From positions 3,470 through 13,560 of the forward strand of contig CAJULU010000076.1 in assembly GCA_910587575.1 (NCBI GenBank): a DNA stretch of 10,091 nt, given 5' to 3'. This document shows positions 6,579 through 10,091 of this stretch, piece by piece. Both the position numbers and the translations under genes were made by a program. The notes beneath the pieces were generated by a model that was given only the letters and a program-made list of their open reading frames with translations, did not search any database and had not been told where the DNA came from. This DNA is from an uncultured Dorea sp. (GTDB taxonomy: Bacteria; Bacillota; Clostridia; Lachnospirales; Lachnospiraceae). Positions within the stretch are counted from its first letter, which is position 1. Every line of letters starts with the position of its first letter.

Positions 6579-7634
6579 CTATACAGCAAAATGATAGTTG
6601 TCTAATATTTCTTGTAGTTCTCCGCTTTTTCTAAGAAAGTCATATTCGTGGTTTTCCGTGTCTTCTAGTTCATTCAGTATTCCGGGCAGCATCCTTGTTC
6701 CCATGTTTGTTTCTTTCATGGAAAGATGACGGTATAATGGTGAGCAATTCGGCTTCCACTCCTGGCAAAGAGCCGGCAGCATATTCTTAAGGGCACTAAG
6801 ACCTTTGTCGGGATCCTGGCGTGCGACGGCAAGCTGAAAATCTGCAATATACGAATTACAGTCCCACAGATCGAATAATCGTGCGGTTTCTTTGGCGATT
6901 TCCGTTAGCTGTTCGGCTTCGGACAGACAATTCTCTTTGACAGCCATCTCCGCCAGTGTGAACAGCGCTGATTGTACCCCACTGATTTCTGACAGAATCT
7001 TCTCTTCGATGATCTGTGCGGCCTGCTCTAAGTCCCCCTCTTCCTGGCATAGGGAGGCTTCTAATTGTTTCTTGTTATAGAGTGTCGTGTCAGGAAGCTC
7101 ATTTAATAATTTTCTGGCCGTGTCGAATTCTTTTCTGTTTCTGTGCTTTGAGATCAACATGGCTTTGGCATGGGTGCTCACCGCAGGGTCACAGCTTTTG
7201 GAAGCCCGTGTGTACATCTCTTCAATATTGGCTGCATATTGGCAGTTCTGAACATTGTCTTTGGACATGGCAATCAGGCCTTCGAGAGTCAGTGCGGTGT
7301 TCAGCAGAAGAATATCACAGGAAGGATATTCGTGAAGTTTATCCTGCGCCATATGAAATGCGGTGTCTATCCCCTCGGTGTCGGCAGCAGAAACCAATTC
7401 ATTTATAAAGGCGGCGGTCTCTTCCTTTGTCATGTCATCTTGAAAAGAAAGCAACGTATTAAGGTCTGTGCCGAGCAGTCTGGTCAGTGCGGGAAGCAGG
7501 GTGATATCCGGGTAGGAGATGGCCTTCTCCCATTTGTTGACGGCCGGGGCAGAGACGCCCAGGAAGGAAGCCATCTGCTCCTGGGTATAGCCTTTTTCTA
7601 AGCGTTTTTGCCGGATGATTTCATTGATCTTCAT
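6579..7634 (-). CDS. XRE-family helix-turn-helix protein with helical repeat C-terminus
   Basis: A 351-residue protein. The start ATG (7632-7634) has AGGAGG (7643-7648) eight bases upstream. Residues 1-64 are a Cro/CI-type HTH: MKINEIIRQKRLEKGYTQEQ, then FLGVSAPAVNKWEKAISYPD and LPALTRLLGTDLNTLLSF. Residues from about 70 onward are alpha-helical with pair-of-helix spacing like TPRs (for example DTARKLLNELP, EEGDLEQAAQIIEEKI, CLSEAEQLTEIAKETARLF). The layout resembles Firmicute regulators in which the helical part senses a peptide or protein partner, but no ligand is evident. The gene is convergent with the sugar operon and divergent from the toxin-like cassette, with 272 bp between starts. 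Whether it regulates that cassette is unknown; its own promoter is separate. Proteins of this type are frequent in Lachnospiraceae genomes. Confidence 0.85.
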   Translation of the reverse strand: MKINEIIRQKRLEKGYTQEQMASFLGVSAPAVNKWEKAISYPDITLLPALTRLLGTDLNTLLSFQDDMTKEETAAFINELVSAADTEGIDTAFHMAQDKLHEYPSCDILLLNTALTLEGLIAMSKDNVQNCQYAANIEEMYTRASKSCDPAVSTHAKAMLISKHRNRKEFDTARKLLNELPDTTLYNKKQLEASLCQEEGDLEQAAQIIEEKILSEISGVQSALFTLAEMAVKENCLSEAEQLTEIAKETARLFDLWDCNSYIADFQLAVARQDPDKGLSALKNMLPALCQEWKPNCSPLYRHLSMKETNMGTRMLPGILNELEDTENHEYDFLRKSGELQEILDNYHFAV

Positions 7635-7667
7635 AGCTGTGTCCTCCTCAGATTAGATGTTACTGAA

Positions 7668-7696
7668 ATTATAACAGAGGCGGCGGGGGAGGACAA
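7668..7696 (-). promoter_or_regulatory. candidate promoter of the XRE-family gene
   Basis: On the minus strand: -35 TTGTCC (7691-7696), a 17-bp spacer, and -10 TATAAT (7668-7673). The predicted start of transcription is about 27 nt before the XRE start codon and includes its AGGAGG site. Confidence 0.6.
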
Positions 7697-7794
7697 TTGA
7701 AGCATTGTATTTTTTCGGCATTGAAGATTAACTGGCGGTTAAAAATTACTTTATCTATTTCCTGTTATCAATGGATTTATTATACAACAGCATC

Positions 7795-7822
7795 TTGTCA
7801 GATGGAATACACTTATTATAAA
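7795..7822 (+). promoter_or_regulatory. candidate promoter of the ART-like/ATPase cassette
   Basis: TTGTCA (7795-7800) and TATAAA (7817-7822) are 16 bp apart, about 85 bp before the first start codon at 7907. Upstream lies a small inverted repeat, TTAAC (7728-7732) with GTTAA (7738-7742), too short to call an operator. The remainder of 7650-7906 shows no gene. Confidence 0.5.
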
Positions 7823-7906
7823 AATATGGCTTGCACATATCTTGGCAGCCTTATAAAATAGGAAGTAAACAGAGAAAGATTTATGCAGAAAAGAAGGAGT
7901 AGGGAT

Positions 7907-8557
7907 ATGAAGCTGTATCATGGCTCTAAAAGCGGAATCAAGGGGCAGATCAAGCCTGATCTCAGTCGTAGTATGTGTGATTTCGGAATAGGTTTCTATA
8001 TGGGAGACAGGCCGGAGCAGCCAAAGGGCCTTATAGCCGGTTGGGAAACACATAGATTCTACGAGATGGAGTTTGAAGCGGACGGCTTGAAGATAAAAAA
8101 ATTCGGGGATACCTATGACGAGCAATTGGACTGGGCTCTATATATTGCGTATAACCGCAAGCCGGAATGGTATACAGATTATAAGCAATTATGTGATAGA
8201 TATAATTCTTATCACCAGGAGTATGATGTTATTATTGGTTTGATTGCAAATGATAAAATGTTTCAATTATTAGAACGGTTTTATGGCGGAACTCTTTGCG
8301 ATAAAGCATTGATTGATGGTTTGTCACGGGTGAAATTGGGAAATCAGTACGTTTTGAAAAGTCAGACAGCATGTTCAACAGAACATCTTCGGATTGTCTC
8401 GGAACGCCAGATGAATGATGAAGAGAGACAAGCAGTTCTGGCACAGAGTAATAACAGAGCATTTCAAATATCGGGATTGATTGGAGAATTGCAGAGGAGA
8501 TACCGCAGGGCAGAGAGTGTAAGGTTCTTTGACGAGATTATGGAGGAATGGAATTAA
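7907..8557 (+). CDS. DUF3990-type ADP-ribosyltransferase-like protein, candidate toxin
   Basis: A 216-residue protein. The start at 7907 is preferred over ATG 7883 because AAGGAG (7894-7899) lies seven bases before it and the conserved domain starts at once with MKLYHGSKSGI. The DUF3990 pattern is visible: LYHGS (2-6), DFGIGFYMG (25-33), EYDVIIGLIANDKMF (105-119) and LGNQYVLKSQTA (144-155). DUF3990 is, to my knowledge, grouped with the ADP-ribosyltransferase fold, where His, Tyr and Glu/Gln line the NAD site. H5, Y31 and Q147 sit in the right places for that triad; this is inference. After the core is a charged helical tail (about 165-216). The gene is followed after 3 nt by a small partner gene and then an ATPase gene, an arrangement suggesting a toxin-antitoxin or defence unit. 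The cellular target is unknown. Confidence 0.75.
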   Translation: MKLYHGSKSGIKGQIKPDLSRSMCDFGIGFYMGDRPEQPKGLIAGWETHRFYEMEFEADGLKIKKFGDTYDEQLDWALYIAYNRKPEWYTDYKQLCDRYNSYHQEYDVIIGLIANDKMFQLLERFYGGTLCDKALIDGLSRVKLGNQYVLKSQTACSTEHLRIVSERQMNDEERQAVLAQSNNRAFQISGLIGELQRRYRRAESVRFFDEIMEEWN

Positions 8558-8560
8558 GTT

Positions 8561-9001
8561 ATGGAATTTAATCATATGAATTATGGATATTGTAATATGT
8601 CGGGGAAACTATTCGTGCTTGCCAATCAAAGAGGTTATGATTCACAATCATTTATTGAAAAATTAATGTATTCTCAGGTTGGAGAGCATCTGTATCATAG
8701 CCCTTATACGGATCTCTGGATCGGTGAGACCTATATTATGGCGGTATTTGAGGATGAAGCGGCGGTGGAGCAAGGTGAGATCCTGAGTGATGATTTTATG
8801 TACTGGGCGGGATATTTGTTCAAGGTCTGGAGCCTGACTTACCCGGAAGAGACGCCAAAGGAGATGCTGATGCAGGCACCGGTGGGTACTTTGCGTCAGA
8901 TGTTCCTGGGGCTTCATGTGCTGTCCTATGAGCAGGCGATTGAAGACCTGAAAGATCTGTATAAAAGTGAATGCGAACGAAGGAAAGAAGGATTAATGTG
9001 A
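8561..9001 (+). CDS. 146-residue hypothetical protein, possible antitoxin/partner of the ART-like protein
   Basis: The ATG at 8561 lies three bases after the previous stop. The nearest strong ribosome binding motif, GGAGG (8542-8546), is 14 bases away inside the upstream gene, which suggests translational coupling; ATG 8576 would be a shorter alternative. I do not recognise a named domain. The protein is acidic and predicted helical, with a conserved-looking centre YWAGYLFKVW (81-90) followed by TPKEMLMQAPVGTLRQMF and a final helix with YEQAIEDLKDLY. I recall a similar pattern (tyrosine-tryptophan-x-GY-x-aromatic, then SKEI and AI-x-x-L) in small proteins adjacent to DUF3990-like genes in Firmicutes, but could not check it. 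Position and size fit an antitoxin or specificity partner. The stop TGA (8999-9001) overlaps the GTG start of the ATPase gene. Confidence 0.7.
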   Translation: MEFNHMNYGYCNMSGKLFVLANQRGYDSQSFIEKLMYSQVGEHLYHSPYTDLWIGETYIMAVFEDEAAVEQGEILSDDFMYWAGYLFKVWSLTYPEETPKEMLMQAPVGTLRQMFLGLHVLSYEQAIEDLKDLYKSECERRKEGLM

Positions 9002-9714
9002 AGAATCAATTCATTCAAGGATTAATGATCGACTGGACTAAGATCAATTCGGACAGCTATTTGAGGGAGATCGCTGCGATCAAGAATGTGCATACATTAG
9101 ACTTCGATAAGCCTATAACATTCTTTGTGGGAGAAAATGGAAGCGGGAAATCAACGCTGTTAGAAGCGATCGCCGTTGCATATGGTTTTAATCCAGAGGG
9201 CGGAACCAAGAATTATTCTTTTTCGACGTATGATTCTCATTCTGAATTATGTGACGCTATTACAGTTGTAAAAGGAGTCCGCAGGCCGAGATTCGGATAT
9301 TTTCTGAGGGCGGAGAGCTTCTACAATGTGGCGACGAAGGAGCGGGAGTATGTGGATATCCTGCATCCTTCGCAGGAATATCACGAGAAATCCCATGGTG
9401 AAAGTTTTCTGGCAATCGCACAGAATTATATGCGTGCAGACGGTATCTATATATTTGATGAGCCGGAGGCGGCGTTATCGCCGCAGAAACAGTTGACACT
9501 GTTAATGGATATATATAAGTGTGCGAAGGAGGGGGCGCAGTTTATCATTGTAACACATTCACCGATCCTGCTTGGGATACCGGGAGTAGATATCTATAGC
9601 TTTGACGATGGAGAAGTTCATTTATGTGAATACGAAGAAACGGACAGCTACATCGTGACAGAGCTTTTTATTAACAATCGGAGTGTTTTACTGCATAGAT
9701 TGTTGAATGAGTAA
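8998..9714 (+). CDS. small ABC/AAA-type predicted ATPase (COG3910-like)
   Basis: A 238-residue ATPase. GTG 8998 is preferred over ATG 8971 because AAGGA lies five bases before it and because GTGA overlaps the previous stop, typical of coupled translation. Nine fewer residues result than from 8971. Motifs seen: Walker A GENGSGKS (45-52), a signature-like KSHGESF (131-137), Walker B YIFDEPEAALSP (151-162) and the H-loop THSP (186-189). The conserved start DSYLREIAAI and the end TELFINNR are characteristic of this short family, which lacks the long coiled-coil of SMC/Rad50 proteins and has no membrane segment. It is probably cytosolic and works as a dimer. The role is not established. Its neighbours suggest it acts with, or was recruited next to, the ART-like toxin candidate. 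It could also be a housekeeping-type gene simply carried in the same transcript. Confidence 0.88.
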   Translation: MKNQFIQGLMIDWTKINSDSYLREIAAIKNVHTLDFDKPITFFVGENGSGKSTLLEAIAVAYGFNPEGGTKNYSFSTYDSHSELCDAITVVKGVRRPRFGYFLRAESFYNVATKEREYVDILHPSQEYHEKSHGESFLAIAQNYMRADGIYIFDEPEAALSPQKQLTLLMDIYKCAKEGAQFIIVTHSPILLGIPGVDIYSFDDGEVHLCEYEETDSYIVTELFINNRSVLLHRLLNE

Positions 9715-9716
9715 TT

Positions 9717-9932
9717 GGAACAAGAGAGGTAATTCGGCATATAGTAGAAAGACATTCTGATGCTTATGAAAAAGTAGTCGATTATTTAGAGACGGTGATT
9801 CGAGATCCTGATTATATCATTGGGGATAAGCATCCCAATACAGGACTTGTGGTAAAACGATTTGAAACAGATAGTCATCAACATATTCAGATTGTGTTAC
9901 GAATATGTACTGTTGAAGATGAGCCGGGATAG
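9717..9932 (+). pseudogene. remnant resembling a PBECR-type (barnase/EndoU/colicin/RelE-like) nuclease
   Basis: An open frame ends at TAG 9930-9932 but has no usable start codon after the upstream stop at 9708-9710; the only GTG (9804-9806 region onward) lies well inside the fragment. It reads GTREVIRHIVERHSDAYEKV, then IRDPDYIIGDKHPNTGLVVK and IQIVLRICTVEDEPG. The combination of HI-x-x-RH, an aspartate-rich DPDYI and PNTGLVVK resembles PBECR nuclease toxins, which normally continue with a KNS-type catalytic segment. That C-terminal part is absent here, and so is the normal N-terminus. It is best read as a decayed toxin fragment. The family call comes from memory of the pattern and is moderate; that the frame lacks both ends is seen directly. 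Confidence 0.5.
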
Positions 9933-9933
9933 G

Positions 9934-9963
9934 GCAGGGAGATTATCTTCCTGCTATTTCTTT
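9934..9963 (+). terminator. rho-independent terminator after the cassette and nuclease remnant
   Basis: GCAGGGAG (9934-9941) pairs with CTTCCTGC (9947-9954), with one G-U pair and the 5-nt loop ATTAT, followed by the T-rich TATTTCTTT (9955-9963). It starts two bases after the stop of the nuclease remnant and probably ends the cassette transcript. Confidence 0.65.
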
Positions 9964-9982
9964 ACTGGGATTTTACAAATGT

Positions 9983-10011
9983 TTGTATTTGATGGGGAAT
10001 CATAGTATAAT
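9983..10011 (+). promoter_or_regulatory. candidate promoter for the gene at the window end
   Basis: TTGTAT (9983-9988), a 17-bp spacer, and a perfect TATAAT (10006-10011). It lies between the terminator at 9934-9963 and the start codon at 10059, so a new transcription unit probably begins here. Confidence 0.6.
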
Positions 10012-10058
10012 GAATCCAGAAATGAAAAGTAAGAAGATTCGGAAGGAGTGCATTTGAA

Positions 10059-10091
10059 ATGACCCAGATTAGGCAGGAGGCAGTAAAATTA
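10059..10091 (+). CDS. start of an unidentified gene (partial, 11 codons)
   Basis: ATG 10059 has AAGGAG (10043-10048) ten bases upstream and a promoter ahead of it. The 11 visible residues, MTQIRQEAVKL, continue past the window. This kind of N-terminus occurs in small antitoxin-like proteins of Clostridia, which would suit the toxin-rich surroundings, but 11 residues cannot identify a family. Confidence 0.5.
   Translation, partial: MTQIRQEAVKL

Noticed and set aside
1..10091. CRISPR arrays, tRNA/rRNA genes, integrase or transposase genes
   Set aside because: No regularly spaced repeats, tRNA-like cloverleaf or CCA-end segments, rRNA motifs, or recombinase/transposase-like proteins were seen on either strand.

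Overview
The window looks like a chromosomal segment of a gut-type Firmicute, most likely Lachnospiraceae (Clostridium/Enterocloster/Blautia-like). The reasons are the moderate G+C content, strong AGGAGG-type ribosome binding sites, short gene spacings, a MalE/MalF/MalG-type sugar importer without its own ATPase, and several protein families common in that group. The assignment rests on family resemblance only; no database search was possible.

Layout. Positions 1-171 hold the 3' end of proC (pyrroline-5-carboxylate reductase), followed by a strong rho-independent terminator (228-255). Positions 236-1126 (minus strand) encode an AraC-family regulator whose reading frame is continuous over 297 codons except for one in-frame TAG (578-580). 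That codon separates the sensor half from the DNA-binding half. A 272-bp AT-rich divergent region (1127-1398) carries a good promoter for the regulator, candidate promoters for the operon, and two inverted repeats. Positions 1399-6410 (plus strand) form a four-gene carbohydrate operon: sugar-binding lipoprotein, two inner-membrane permeases, and a cytoplasmic GH127/DUF1680-type glycosidase (beta-L-arabinofuranosidase-like). A hairpin sits between the binding-protein gene and the first permease gene. Together the genes describe capture, import and intracellular trimming of an oligosaccharide, probably one bearing arabinofuranose. The AraC-type protein was the presumed regulator, now apparently broken or dependent on readthrough.

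Beyond the operon is a 74-bp near-palindrome with 24-nt arms (6443-6516), then a minus-strand XRE-type regulator with a long helical C-terminal region (6579-7634). From about 7795 the character becomes accessory. A tight three-gene unit (7907-9714) encodes a DUF3990/ADP-ribosyltransferase-like protein, a 146-residue partner of unknown function, and a small ABC/AAA-type ATPase with complete Walker motifs. The gaps are 3 nt and then an overlap of stop and GTG start. This looks like a toxin-antitoxin or defence-type cassette. It is followed by a decayed fragment resembling a PBECR (phage barnase/EndoU/colicin/RelE-like) nuclease (9717-9932), a terminator, a promoter, and the first 11 codons of another gene at the window edge.

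The most noteworthy items are the amber codon in the regulator, the ART-like/partner/ATPase cassette, the toxin-like remnant beside it, and the long palindrome after the glycosidase gene.
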